A stretch of 64,000 nucleotides of DNA from Ovis canadensis (GCF_042477335.2 NC_091246.1:254805501-254869500); one strand, 5' to 3'; shown: positions 1-11,903, numbered from the stretch's first letter. Numbers and translations: made by a program. The notes: a model not told the origin generated them from the sequence alone.

Positions 1-769
1 TAGAATACACTTCCGTGTTGCAAAACTCAGCCAAGGTCCTCTTTCGATCTTTACTATGAAATATTTTAAATAAGAGAGCAGAGGGTATTGTGAAGATGAC
101 GAGAAGCGGGGCATGGTTTCAACTTTCTGGACGAGAAGCAATGCTGGAGATCACGACATGTTTGGGAAAGAGCCTGTTAAACAGCAACAAAATAAAAGGT
201 CGGAGGGAAGTCATGTGGCCGTTGGTGTGGTGTTCATGGTTGCTTCAGAGCCATGGCCTGGAGTGAGGCAGGCCACATAGAGGCCCTCTCCTGGCCCTGC
301 GGTCCCTGCCCTTCTGCACACACAACCGGGGCTCTCAGCAAGAGTATCCCAAGGGTGTGGAATCCCACGCAGTCAATGGATGTGCATTACCTGGCCACCG
401 CCCAGGGTCAAGACCGACAGCCACAATAAAGTCTGGCTGTTTTCTGGTGGGGTTCTCTAGAAGGAAACCGAAGGTGAGCTTTCGGGAACAAGTGACTGAC
501 TTAAGGAAGTGACTCCAGGAGAAACCAGGAAGGGAGTGCAGGGAGCAGGACCAGAAAAGGGAAGAAGCTCAAGAGTGTGATTTCAGACGCGGCCTCAGCC
601 TGGTCACAGGAGCGCTCTGAGCAGAAGTGGCAGCTCAGTCATTCCATCTGGAGCCAAGTCTCATGACCTGCAGCAGCCAGTCGCTGGCTGTGGGGACTTG
701 AACTCTCTGAACAGGCAAGGGATACCTGTAGCCCACAGGCAATCATCTAAAGGGATCACAGCTGTAGCT
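1..769. other. Intergenic, nothing recognised
   Basis: No exon, RNA gene or clear repeat was recognised. By human synteny the 3' end of PADI2 should lie to this side of SDHB, but the PAD C-terminal signature was not found here. Confidence 0.5.
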
Positions 770-895
770 CTGTGTTTTGCCGTCCTCTCGGCTTGTGGGA
801 TCTTAGTTCACTGACCAGAGATTGAACCCGCAGCCCCAGTGGCTGTAAAAGCATAGGGTCCCAAACCCTGGATGGCCAGGGAATTCCCTGCAGCT
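770..895 (-). repeat. CHR-type tRNA-derived SINE
   Basis: The minus-strand copy reads through the usual gggaattccctgg start and ends near a GGGATCTTAGTTC block, as in cetartiodactyl CHR SINEs. Confidence 0.7.
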
Positions 896-1061
896 TGTGC
901 TTATTAGCAGAAGAGTCCCAGGAGCTGGGGAATGGGTTCACAGAACCAGAAAGGGATCTGGGCAAAGCACCGGTGTGCCCACTGCTCTGAGTGATAGCAT
1001 ATTCTCATAACGTGGAGTTGCTGCACGGGATGTACGATTTAACCCATGGCATAAAACCCAT

Positions 1062-1270
1062 AGGCTTCCCTGGTGACTCAGACGGTAAAGAATCTTCCTG
1101 CAATGGGGGAGGCCTGGGTTCGATCCCTGGGTTGGGAAGATCCCCTGGAGGAGGGCACGGCCACCCACTCCAGTATTCTTGCCTGAAGAATCCCATGAAC
1201 AGAGGAGCCTGGCAGGCTACAGTCTGTGGAGTCGCAGAGTCAGACATGACTGAGCAACTAAGCACACACA
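1062..1270 (+). repeat. Bov-tA SINE
   Basis: A tRNA-like head (ggcttccctggtgactcag, GGTTCGATCCC B box) is followed by the Bov-A body and a gactgagcaact tail. This composition is limited to ruminants. Confidence 0.9.
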
Positions 1271-1689
1271 TAAAATCCATAGCCGTGATCAACACGGTCT
1301 TTGTGAATAAGCTCCTAAGGCCCTAAAATAGAATCACCTGGTCGGTTGCTGAAACTAGAAGCCACTTTCAAGCTCTTTGGGATGCACCTGGGAGTTTCTT
1401 ACCTCTCAGCCCCATCTTGGGTTTCTGGACAGCTGTTCTGGTGCAAAATTAAAATCTCCAGTTCTCTTACTCCTGGACTTCACCCACAAGTCCAGCCCTC
1501 TGAGGTCATTCTTCCCTTTTATACCCAACTAACATGGCCTGAGCCCATCCTTGGTGGGGGTTTCCCGACACACCTATGTCTGGAACTTCCCAAGGGACGC
1601 TAGTGTGCTGAATCCATCCTGCTGGTGTTTTCACATCTTGGCCACTCACTCACCTCAGAATTTCTGAAAGTTATCCAGACGCTTCTGGA

Positions 1690-1984
1690 ACAGCACCTTC
1701 CAATAGAAACACAGTGCAAGCCACATATGTAATTTTAAATTTCCTGGTAGCCACACTTTTAAAAGTGAAAAACAGGTGCAGTTAATTTAATAATGTCTTC
1801 TTTATAGCAGTATATCCAAATTATTATTTCAATAGGTAATCAAAATTTTAAAATATTAATATTTCACACTCTCTTTTTTGGTAGTAAGTCCTTGAAAACT
1901 GATATATATTTCATATTTAAATCACATCTCTCTTAAGACTAGCCACATTTTAAACATTCAGTAGCCACAAGTGGCTACCATATT
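1690..1984. mobile_element. hAT-like MER DNA transposon remnant
   Basis: An AT-rich interior lies between inverted ends (tggtagccaca at about 1745, GTGGCTACCATATTGG at about 1969). The ends match an old mammalian non-autonomous hAT type; the subfamily is not resolved. Confidence 0.45.
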
Positions 1985-2185
1985 GGGCTTCCTTGGTAGC
2001 TGGGGGTAAAGAGTCTGTAATGCAAGAGATGCGGATTTGATCCCTAGGTGGGGAAGATCCCTGGAGGAGGGCATGGCAACCCACTCCATTATTCTTGCCA
2101 GGAAAATCCCATGGATAGAGGAGCGTGGTGGGCTACAGTCCATAGGTTTGCAAAGGGTCGTACATGACTGAGGTGATGGAGAACA
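1984..2185 (+). repeat. Bov-tA SINE
   Basis: tRNA head from gggcttccttggtagc and Bov-A body with GGAGGAGGGCATGGCAACC, ending near catgactgagg. It abuts the hAT-like remnant. Confidence 0.85.
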
Positions 2186-2189
2186 AGCT

Positions 2190-3000
2190 TGGGCACAGCC
2201 ACCACACAGGATGGCAGAGTTATAGAGTCATCTCTACCAGGCTGAATCCCAGCTGTAGAAATAGGTACACTCCTTACACCCTCAGAATCCAGCTAGACTG
2301 ACGGCAATGGCTGACAAAAGTCGATTGCATAATACCGAAGGGAGGAAGAGGGGATAGCTATCGCCCTCCTTGGCCCTGATGCGCAGCACCTCGCCCCTCC
2401 AGAGGCTCTCTTGCCCGAGTCGTGGCTGCCGCCGCGTTGCCAGGACTGGCCTCTTGGCAAAGGGAGTCCCTTTGGCCAAGTCCCCTCTGCTCACTTCAGG
2501 AAGAGAATCCTCATCGGCACCATGGAAAGGAAAACATAACTCCCTCACCTCCAGCCTCCTTCGTGTCACCATTCCCTGGGATACAACTTGATTCTGCATT
2601 TTAATATGTCTTCTGTTCCCAGGTAAGGGGCATTGGGGTCCTCATTATATCAGCCTCTTCATTCCAGATGGGATCTGATCCACACCCTGGCATAGCCAGA
2701 AGCCTGTGGAAGTGGAATCCCTCCTCCCCAAGCGAAAGAGCAGCCAGGGATAAACTCTGCCTGCCCAGGAGGACTTATCCAGGATCCTCGTCCAAGGGGC
2801 ATCAGCTCCAAGGGGCTGATGGCGATGTTACTGATAATTCAATACATTGTGAAAGGTGACACCAAGTGATAGCATGTGGTATCTCTCCTCCAGCTGGACA
2901 ACCAGATAAAAGACATATTCAGGCAGAAAGCCCAGCTCTGCACCTTCTCTCAAGCCTGGATGATGTGAGCAATGTGGTTTTCACCTGTGGCTCACTCCCC
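2190..3000. other. Intergenic, nothing recognised
   Basis: Only short incidental reading frames; no repeat or gene identified. Confidence 0.4.
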
Positions 3001-3019
3001 AGCCAGCTGGGTTCCTGTT

Positions 3020-3900
3020 CAGCACTGACCTTGTGTGCACTAGGACCCAGAGACCCCACAGTGACTGAGCCAGAACTGAGTGTGAGTGTCTCCTGAGGAG
3101 GTGCGGGTCAGCAGTAGTCTGCTGCAGGGGCAGGGGCCCTGGGCACAGCAGACCTGGGTGTGGCATAAGCCCTCTTGTCGTCGCCAGTAACCCCACCATA
3201 GAGCCGCCAGAACTTACACAGGACTGGGACACAGACTCTTGGAGGGCACAAACAGAACCCTGTGTGCACCAGGACCCGGGAGAAAGGAGCAGTGACCCCG
3301 CGAGAGACTGACCCAGGCTTGCCCGGGAGTGCCCAGGAGTCTCCGGCGGAGGCGTGGGTGACGGTGGCTGCTGCAGGGTCGGGGTCACTGAGCACAGCAG
3401 TGCCCCTGTGGGACCTTCTCAAGGAGGCGCCAGTGTCTTCATTATCTCCACCATAGTTTGAAACGTGAAGTCGCTCAGTCGTGTCCGACTCTTTGCGACC
3501 CCGTGGACTGTAGCCTACCAGGCTTCTCTCCCCATGGGATTCTCCAGGCAAGAATACTGGAGTGCGTTGCCATTTCCTTCTCCAGGGGATCTTCCCGACC
3601 CAGGGATCAAACCCAGGTCTCCCGCATTGGAGGCAGACCCTTTAACCTCTGAGCCACCAGGAAAGCCCATAGTTTGGCCTCAGGTAAATAACAGGGAGGG
3701 AACACAGCCCCGCCCATCAGCAGAAAATTGGATTAAAGATTTACTGGGCATGGCCCCGCCCATCAGAACAAGACCCAGTCTCCCCCTCAGTCAGTCTCTC
3801 CCATCAGAAAGCTTCCGTAAGCCTCTTATCCTGCTCCATCAGAGGGTGGCCCTACACGGCATGGCTCATAGTTTCACTGTTAGACAAGGCTGTGGTCCAT
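3020..3900 (+). repeat. Unclassified interspersed repeat, split by a SINE
   Basis: A GC-rich sequence with internal near-repeats (CCAGGACCC... CTGAGCACAGCAG blocks), then a tail with two GCCCCGCCCATCAG blocks. From memory it resembles a high-copy ruminant repeat, but I cannot name the family. A Bov-tA SINE interrupts it. Confidence 0.5.
3461..3666 (-). repeat. Bov-tA SINE with target-site duplication
   Basis: Minus-strand copy ending in the tRNA-derived GAGCCACCAGGAAAGCC. The flanks CCATAGTTTG at 3451-3460 and 3667-3676 are a perfect 10-bp target duplication, so this is a clean retroposition. Confidence 0.95.
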
Positions 3901-4549
3901 GTGATGAGATTGGTTAGTTTTCTGTGACTGGTTTTCATTCTGTCTGCCCTCCCAGTTCTACCTCCGAGGCGGGGTGGAGATGCCCCCGGGGTAGCCCTGA
4001 TGGCAACCCAGACGGACTGAGTTCCATAACACCAAGACCTTGGTTTGATTTGCCCTTTTCTTCTGATGCCTCCCGGGGTGGAGCAGAGTAGCTTTCCCAG
4101 AACGCTTCCCAAGCTAGGACTCCTAGGGGGAGGCGTGTGAGTCGTAAAGGGACGCACAACAACCAGGATGTCCCTCCTGAGAGTCACCGCGCCCGTGTGT
4201 GCGAACAAAGAGGTGAGGCAGGGCTGGCCAGCAAGGGGAAAGCGAGTCTGTTTCCGAACCATTAGGGCTGGTCCTTCCAGTTCATTTCCACAGACTCCAC
4301 AAAAGGACTATCTAAGGGGCCGAGACCAAAGCCGCCACAGAGCCTCCCCCGGCCCACTAGGAGCTCGCGCTACCGAAGGGGGAAGCCCATTGCCCTTCCA
4401 GCCTGACCAGACCCTGCAGTTCCCGAGCTGTGTCCTCGAAAGCCTCACGGTCGCCAGCAGTGCTTCTCTCCACACAGACGGGAGACCCGGCCGCGACAGA
4501 CGCCCTCTCAGGCCTCCGGCCCCCGGGGCAGGCAGCCCGGAGGGTGGCA

Positions 4550-4613
4550 TCTAGGCTGAGAGGCGTCTAGGCTGAGAGGCGTCTAGGCTGAGAGGCGTCT
4601 AGGCTGAGAGGCG
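4550..4613 (+). repeat. 16-bp tandem repeat, four copies
   Basis: Four perfect units of tctaggctgagaggcg (4550-4565, 4566-4581, 4582-4597, 4598-4613). Confidence 0.97.
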
Positions 4614-4619
4614 TTCCAG

Positions 4620-5765
4620 GAGCCGGAGCTCCCCCTCCTCCATACGTGCGCCTGCGACTTGCGGCTCCTAGCAAGGCCGGGCGCTTCCGTACGTGGGGTC
4701 CAAGTAAACGTGCACAGTGACAGCGCGGATCACAAGCCCCGTGAGAGTCTGCAGTCCGACAGATTAGGTTAATAGTTCTAATTCCCCACGCAATTACAAA
4801 GTGGTCAAAGAGACCAGGAAAAGCTGACCGAGAAAGGAGAGTTCGGTGCACACACTTTGCCCATCTCTGGCCGCTCCCCTTGCAGGGACCTTTGGGTGTC
4901 TCTTGGCCTAGGCAGGTTGGCACAAACCCCTGACAAGGCTCCCCTTTAGGAGCTGCCTTCAGTCATTATGAGGCACCACAAAACCGCAGAGCAGGGCTCA
5001 TCACCTGCTTCACACAGGGCGTGCCATTCATTCACACAAGGACACCGAAGAGCTAACAAGTAAAGCAGAACATGTGTGCATTGAGAAAGCAGAGAGGCTA
5101 GAGCTCTGAGTGTTCACCTTGTCCTGAAGGTCCCGGACGAGCCCCCATAGGACAGCTTACGGTGGACGGTGGCCGGTCCGTGACCTCCAAAGAAGATTCA
5201 GCTTTGGGACCAGGGACCAGGTTTGATCACTCAAGAACTTTTGTGTAGCAGACTTTTATTAAAGTAAGAAAACGGACAGAGGAAGCTTCTGACACAGACA
5301 TCAGAGGGGGGATGGAGAGTGCCCCCCTCACTAGTGTTAGCAAGGGAGCTGTATACTTTTAAATTAGTTATCACAATAAATCAAAAGAATGTTTCACGTT
5401 TGTGAAAATTTTTCGAGACCCACCCCCACAGTTTACATTTTAGGATAACAGGACTAGAACTCGACAACAGAAAGATCCTACCAGGCCCACTCGCATAATA
5501 GACATTCTAAGACAACAGGATTAGTCGGAGACTGTCCTCAAGCATTGTTGTTGTATAGTCCCTAGCACAGAGTTTAAACCAAGTGTGTAATCATGTTTCA
5601 GGCTTAAAGAAAAAAAAAGGTTTTATGTGGCTAAGACTAAGGAATGTAGAGAAAAAAAGAGTTTCTCCTTGCCTCCTCCTTGAGAATTCCAGACCCCTAT
5701 CTCCTCCTAGAGAACCACAGACCCCTTTCGCCTCCTTGGGGACCCCGGACTTCTTATCAACCTGC
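4620..5765 (-). mobile_element. ERV1 (gammaretrovirus-like) fossil: LTR, primer site, leader
   Basis: On the minus strand an LTR runs from about 5765 to 5150, with a TATA-like stretch and an AATAAA signal. It is followed at 5147-5131 by a primer-binding site complementary to tRNA-Pro, then leader-like sequence to about 4620. No gag, pol or env reading frame is recognised, so only the 5' end remains. Broken and old. Confidence 0.7.
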
Positions 5766-5772
5766 CTAGGCA

Positions 5773-5912
5773 TTGACTCACATCCATACATGACCACTGG
5801 AAAACCCATAGCTTTGACTAGATGGACCTTTGTCAGCAAAGTGATGTCTCTGCTTTTTAATATGCTGTCTAGGTTTGTCAGAGCTTTTCTTCCAAGGAGC
5901 AAGTGTCTCTTA
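5773..5912 (-). mobile_element. BovB LINE 3' fragment
   Basis: The minus strand codes the degenerate C-terminal BovB reverse-transcriptase region (LDSILKSRDITLLTKVHLVK, then VVMYGCES). Confidence 0.85.
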
Positions 5913-5969
5913 ATAGTCAGTGCTCAGAAAATGTTTTGAATGAAAGAATGAAATGCCTGCTCAGTTAGG

Positions 5970-6500
5970 CCACCGAAGCCGAAATATCAGTCCAATCAGA
6001 TTGATAACGACCAGGGTTCTTGGCCTTCTCCAGTCGATAGAAATTGACTAGAAGTCAGAGGAGAAATGCAGGCAAGGCTTTACTGAGACGCGTGTGCTGA
6101 CTGCTGACTGCAGCAGGGAGTGCACAGAAGCGCCTTCCTTGCTCCCCGAGGGGCCGAGCTCTTCCTTGCACAGTGGTGTGAGGGTTGGGTGTGTCCAGGG
6201 GTGGGCCGGGGGCGCAGCTCAGGTGGCTCGCCCAACTGCTTTGTGGCGTTGAGCTGGGGGCGTGCTCGGAATCCTGCTTTGGTTCCCGACACTCAGCTGC
6301 TGTTCCTTGCTCTTCAGGAATGGCAGCTGGGTTTTTGGGGGGGTTTTATATCTTTTGGTACAGAATTTCCCCCAGCTGCACGCACACACAATTTTTAGTT
6401 CCATCCCGTTGCTTTGTATTTTATAACTGGAAGAGAAGTGTGTCCAGGTGCAAGCTTTACAGCAAAGGGTCCCAGGTCCCAGGCTTGCGGTATTAGCCAC
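5970..6500 (-). mobile_element. ERV LTR fossil (ERV2-like)
   Basis: The minus strand reads as an LTR, with TTATAAAAT near 6420 and an AGTAAAG-type signal near 6083. It is closely related to the sequence at 16865-17490. No internal region follows, so it is probably a solo LTR. Confidence 0.6.
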
Positions 6501-6714
6501 CATTTCTCACATGCTGATTGCCTGCCAGGCACCCGCCATGTTAAACTATGTGACATGCCATTTTAAAGCTGATAAGAGTCAAATAGAGATGGTTTCATAT
6601 AGTTCAGCCTAATAGTTCACATTCATTACCTCATCTAATTCCCACAACAAAGCTGTGAGGTTGATGCCAGAATCTTGGTTCACTGTCCACCAATGCCAAA
6701 CAGAAACACAGAGA

Positions 6715-7060
6715 TGGAGTTTGGAGGAAAGAAGAGTAGTAACTGTATTCTTTTCCAGGCAAAAGGGAAACACAGCCGGCTCGCACCTCAGCGACTCTGC
6801 CCCTACTCCCTGGTTTCATATCCTCATGAAGGTCTCGCATTTTTTTTCTTTTGCAAAATTTCAAAACAGCCATGGTTGGCATCGGGCAGCTTGGTAACTG
6901 GAGCTGGTCTTTTCTGAAGTTAGCGGCCTCTGGTCTTTCTGAAATGAAGCCTGCTGCAAGAGAGTGCAGGCCGAGAAGAATGTCAGGTGCAGAGCTCAGC
7001 TCAGGTGGAGTCAGAGTAATCAGCTTTGGGAAGGGCGAGTCCAGCAGGAAGCGCTTGTTA
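6715..7060 (-). mobile_element. Possible further LTR fragment
   Basis: The layout resembles a ruminant ERV LTR in antisense (AT-rich signal region near 6750, then U3-like sequence). It coincides with a 150-codon open frame that has no recognised homology. Family uncertain. Confidence 0.3.
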
Positions 7061-7064
7061 GTTG

Positions 7065-7365
7065 CTGCTGTGCGGTCATTCACTCATGCCCAGCTCCATG
7101 TGACCCCATGGACTGCAGCACAGCAGGCTTCCCTGTCCTTCACTATCTCCTGGAATTTGCTCAAACTCATGTTCATTAAGTTGATGAAGCCACCCAACCA
7201 CCTCATCCTCTGAGGCCCCCTTCTCCCTTTCCTTCAGTCTTTCCCAGCATGAGGGTCTTTTCCGAGGGGCTGGCTCTTTGCATCAGGAGGCCAAAGAACC
7301 AGAGCTTCAGCGTCAGCATCAGCCCTTCCAGTGAGCACTCAGGACTGCTCTCCTTCAGGACGGCT
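7065..7365 (-). mobile_element. BovB LINE 3' end
   Basis: The minus strand matches the BovB C-terminal block (DSLEKTLMLG-like) and tail GACCCCATGGACTGCAGC. Confidence 0.8.
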
Positions 7366-7489
7366 GGCCGATCTCCTGTTGGCAGCAGCAGCTGAACAGT
7401 AACCCAGATCGCCTGACTCTCAGGCCTGTTCGTGCTGTTCCCCAGCTGGTTCATTGTTTCCTCATTTAAAGAAAAGTCTCATTTCTATT

Positions 7490-7600
7490 TGTGCTGCAGC
7501 AAGGTTATTATCCCCACTTTATAGACGAGGAAACTGAGGCTCAGCGAAGAAGTGACTTGTTCCAGTCTACACAGCAGGAAGCAGCTGAACCTGACGCACT
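7490..7600 (-). repeat. MIR-like SINE core
   Basis: CCCCACTTTATAGACGAGG followed by AAACTGAGGCTCAG is the typical antisense MIR core. Confidence 0.6.
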
Positions 7601-7689
7601 CAGGCGTCTGACTCCAGAGCCCACAGGCTGAACTGCTGCACTTGCCTATCACATCTTAGGAACAACTTTCTAACTGAAGTTCAATGAGT

Positions 7690-8440
7690 CATTCTTTTAA
7701 AAAAAAAAAAAAAAACTTTTAAATTTTGTATTGGGGAAGAACCTGTTAATAATGTTGTGATAATTTCAAGTAAACAGTTAAGGGATTCTGCCATACATAT
7801 TGGAGAAGGCAGTGGCACCCCACTCCAGTGCTCTTGCCTGGAAAATCCCATGGATGGAGGAGCCTGGTGGGCTGCAGTCCATGGGGTTGCTAGGAGTCGG
7901 ACACGACTGAGCGACTTCCCTTTCACTTTTCACTTTCATGCACTGGAGAAGGAAATGGCAACCCACTCCAGTGTTCTTGCCTGGAGAATCCCAGGGACGG
8001 GGGAGCCTGGTGGGCTGCCGTCTATGGGGTCGCACAGAGTCGGACACGACTGAAGTGACTCAGCAGCAGCAGCAGCCATACCTACACATGTATCCATTTC
8101 TCCGCAGACGCCGCTCCCATCCAGGCTGCCACATCACACTGAGCAGAGTTCCATGTGCTGTTCAGTAGGTCCTTGTGGGTGATCCATTTAGATATAGCAG
8201 TGTGTACGTGACCATCACAAACTCCCTAACTATCCCTTCCCACACCCTGACAACCATAAGTTCCTTCTCTAAGCCTGTGAGTCTCTTTCTGTTTAGTAAG
8301 TTCATCTGCCTCGTTTCTTTTTGGATGCCACCTAAGCGATGTCTTACGATATTTCTCCTCCTCTGTCTGGCCTACTTCACTCAGCAGCGTCACCATCCTT
8401 TTAATTAATAAAGGTTGCCTTTGCGCCCGTCATTTTTCAG
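7690..8440 (-). mobile_element. Ruminant L1 3' UTR, interrupted by Bov-A2
   Basis: Two L1 3' end blocks (7690-7799 and 8077-8440) are contiguous once the SINE is removed; both run antisense. Confidence 0.75.
7800..8076 (+). repeat. Bov-A2 dimer SINE
   Basis: Two Bov-A monomers in tandem, each starting tggagaaggcaatggc-like and ending GGACACGACTGA, with a CAG-repeat tail (cagcagcagcagcag). Confidence 0.95.
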
Positions 8441-8519
8441 CATACTAGAGAAACTATTAGAATCTTATAACAAGGACACCTGCAAACAAGTGTCTGCAGA
8501 TAATAGGACTCCTAGGTGG

Positions 8520-8645
8520 CATCACTGACTCGACGGACATGAGTTTGAGCGAGCTCCGGGAGCTGGTGATGGACAGGGAAGCCTGGCGTGCTGCAGTGCA
8601 TGGGGTGGCAAAGAGCTGGACACGACTGAGCGACTGGACAACAAC
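8520..8645 (+). mobile_element. BovB LINE 3' tail
   Basis: GGACATGAGTTTGAGC ... GACACGACTGAGCGAC terminal block. Confidence 0.85.
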
Positions 8646-8704
8646 AAAACCCCTTCAAAGACAGTAGAGTCGGGGGTGAAACAACCTCTATATAACACAG
8701 GATG

Positions 8705-9140
8705 CGTCTTGGCCCAAGTCGTCAAGGCTACGGTCTTCCCAGTGGTCACATACAGTTGGGAGAGCACCGAAGAATTGATGCCTTTGGACTGTGGTGCTGG
8801 AAACGACTCCTGAGAGTCCCTTGGACTGCAAGGAGATCCAACCGGTCAATCTTAAGGGAAATCAACCCTGCATACTCGTTGGAAGGACGATGCTGAAGCT
8901 GAAACTCTAACATTTTGATCATCTGATGGAAACAGCTGACTCACTGGAAAAGCCCCTGATGCTGGGAAGGGTCAAGGGCACAAGGAGAAGAGGGCGTAAG
9001 AGGATGAGATGGTTGGACGGCATCACCGACGCAATGGACGTGAACTTGGGCAAACTCTGGGAGATGGGGAGGGACAGAGAGGCCTGGCGCGCTGCGGTCC
9101 TCGGGGTCGCAATGACAGCTGGGAGACTGACGACACAGAG
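8705..9140 (+). mobile_element. BovB LINE 3' fragment
   Basis: Codes the BovB C-terminal region (RIDAFGLWCWKRLLRVPWTA and [19 protein letters not shown]). Confidence 0.9.
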
Positions 9141-9324
9141 CGTGCTCTCGAGTCTTCCACTCGGCCGAGCGGCACCTCAACATCATGGAAAACAAACTGT
9201 ACTCACTCACCCGCTTTCATTTCTTCGTTGATGTTGACCGTACGCATCTAGCGTGTGTAAACTAGAGCGACCAGACGACTTTCCACCTAAACCAGAATGA
9301 GAGCTGGACCATAAAGAATACCGC

Positions 9325-9672
9325 GTGCCGGAGAATTGAGGCTTTCAAATTGCGGTGCTGGAGGAGACGCTTGAGAATCCCTTGGACTGAAAGGAGATCA
9401 AACCAGTCAATTCTGAGTATTCATTGGGAGATCTGTGGCTGAAGCTGAAGCTCCAATACTTTGACTGCCTGATTCAAAGAGTGGACTCATTGGAAAAGCC
9501 CCTGGTGCTGGGAAAGACTGAAGGCAAAAGGAGAAGGGGGCGGCAGAGGATGAGATGGTTAGACTCAGTGGACATGGATTTGAGCAAATTCCAGGAGACA
9601 GTGGAGGACAGAGGAGGCTGGTGGGCTGCAGTCCGTGGGGTGGCAAAGAATTAGACACGAGGTAGCCACTGA
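9325..9672 (+). mobile_element. BovB LINE 3' fragment
   Basis: Same C-terminal block as the preceding copy (LEKPLVLGKTEGKRRRGRQ), same orientation. Confidence 0.9.
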
Positions 9673-9903
9673 ACAACAACAACATAATAGTCCTACCAGT
9701 TTAACAGGTGAAAATTGGGACCATGCTGAGCAAACCAGAATGTCTGTTCCCCCTGGAAACCCTGTGTCTGAGACATGATCTCATCCCTCAAGGAACTGAG
9801 AGAGTCAGGGGAGACAGCAGAGCAAAGAGACAAAATGGTAAAGTAGACATGTGATAGGTACTTGCTGAATGGAGGAATGACCAAGGAGCAAAAGCTACAG
9901 AAT

Positions 9904-9905
<2 letters not shown>

Positions 9906-9940
<35 letters not shown>

Positions 9941-10182
9941 ACCCTCACACACACTCACACACACACAGTCACACACACTCACAGACACACTCTCACACAC
10001 ACTCACACACTCACACTCACGCACACACTCATGCACACACTCACACACACTCACGCACTCACACACTCGCACACACACTCCCCCCCCCCCACACACACAC
10101 ACTCACACTCATACACACTCACACTCACACACTCACACACACACTCACACTCACACACACGCGCACACACTCACTCACTCAC
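9906..10182 (+). repeat. (CA)n / (CACT)n microsatellite
   Basis: About 277 bp of CA repeats with regular ACTC interruptions and a short C run near 10081. The long His/Thr-rich frames here are repeat artefacts. Confidence 0.98.
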
Positions 10183-10644
10183 GATCATTTCCAACTGGGG
10201 GAGTGACCGAGGGCAGCCCTGACGCTCACCTGAGCTGAATTCGTGAATGTAGGGAGGAATCACTGGGCAGGGCAGGAAGGGGAGGCCGCCAAGCTGAACA
10301 GGAACACAAAGGTGGAGGGGATGACAGGTTAAGAAGCGGTGATCACAGAGAACAGCAGAGATATAGACTGAAGTCACCCTGGAAATACTAGGCTTTGAGC
10401 AATGGGAGCCCCCTGAAGCTTTGGGGCAGCTGCGGTCACTAGACCGATTCTGTATTCCATGAAGAATACAGTAACATATATATCTTCGTTGCTATTAAGA
10501 AACTTCCTGAGGAATGATTAAACCATTGTACATCCCCACTTTTACATATTTCGCAGCACTTAAAATGAGTACTATGCGTACTAACAAGGAAAGAGCTCCA
10601 AGACAGAACACTTGATGTTGGTATTAAAAAAAAAAAAAAGTCTG

Positions 10645-10930
10645 GGACCTTCGTGGTGGCCCAGGGGTTGAGTATCCACCTGCCAACGCAGGGGACACAG
10701 GATTGATCCCTGGTCTGGAACTAAGATCCCACGTGCCGCGCGGCAAGTAAGCCTGGGCGCCGCAGCCACGCGACCTAGAGGCTGTGTTCTGCAAAAGGAA
10801 AAAAGGAGCAAAGAAGGCGCCACGGCAGTGAGCAGCCTGCACACCACGACTGGACAGTGGTCGCCGCTCGCCACATCTGGAGAGAGTGCATACACAGCAA
10901 CGAAGACCAAGCCCAGGCAAAAATAAGCAC
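10645..10930 (+). repeat. CHR-type SINE
   Basis: GGTGGCCCAGGGGTTGAG head, GATCCCTGGTC B-box region and a GAAGACCAAGCCCAG tail. Confidence 0.75.
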
Positions 10931-11299
10931 ATAGATAAGTTTCTTCAAAGTCAAGCAGAGCCGTGATCTCTGTAGAAACTCACGTGTGTACACATGCAAA
11001 GGAAAAGGTACGGCAGTGATCACGTGAAACTGACAATCGTCTTCACTTTTGGGAAAAAGAAGTGTGGCAGAGGGGATTGAAACTTCATGTTGCTTGAAAT
11101 TCTTACATAGTGAGAATTTACACAGGTATTTTAAACTATTTTTAAAGCTGCCTAAAACCCTTGGCATCTTGTTTATGCTGAAATCTTCCCATCCTGACTA
11201 GCGATGTCTTCCCCCTAATAATTCCCAGTTCCCTTTTACTTTTTTCTGCCCCACCAGTTTAAGACTGATGGCTCCTTACTGGTACTAATTCACTTACTC

Positions 11300-11420
11300 T
11301 CCGCCCTGAGGGGAGAGTATTATTCTTACCCCCATTTTGCGCTATAGGAAACGACTGCACAGAGAGGTTAGGTAACCTGCTGAAGGTCACGTAATGATGC
11401 CTGGCACAATAGGAGCCGAA
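11300..11420 (-). repeat. MIR-like SINE
   Basis: Antisense MIR features (ACCCCCATTTTG, GGTTAGGTAACCTGC). Confidence 0.5.
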
Positions 11421-11483
11421 TCTCCCAAAGGCCTTCACACATGACCGTGTCATCGGCGGCCTTCCCGCTTGTCTTGCCTTTTC

Positions 11484-11595
11484 TTTTTTCTGGCCACATC
11501 GCACAGCATGTGGGCAGCTCCACCACCAGGGACCAAGCCCACACCCCTGCATCGGGAGCAGAGTCTTAACCACTGGGCGGCCAGGGATTCGCTCG
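11484..11595 (-). repeat. CHR-type SINE fragment
   Basis: TTTCTGGCCACATCGCACAG to TTAACCACTGGGCGGCCAGG: antisense tRNA-derived head. Confidence 0.7.
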
Positions 11596-11903
11596 ACTGG
11601 CGTTTGACATTCTGCGCTCTCCCGACTCGATCTGCTTTCAGCCAGCCGGTCTTCAGCCACAGCAAACCCCGGCTCACCACCGCTCCTCCTTTGCGTTTCA
11701 ATTACTCGGCGCTGTCTCTGCGCCACGTGAGGGGTGTTCAAAATTCAGAATCAGCTGGAAAGGGAGTTTCATCATATCCCATGTTTAAAAAGCACACAGG
11801 CACACACATCCAGAGGATCAAGTTCACGGCTAATCTGAGAGTATGCTGGTGATGTGGCAGGCAGATGAGAGCCAGACCGAGGTAGCAGAGTAAACGAGCT
11901 CTC

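Noticed and set aside
6631-7083. 150-codon minus-strand open frame
   Set aside because: No recognised domain or splice support; the sequence looks LTR-derived.
9862-10222. His/Thr-rich 114-codon frame
   Set aside because: Translated CA microsatellite.
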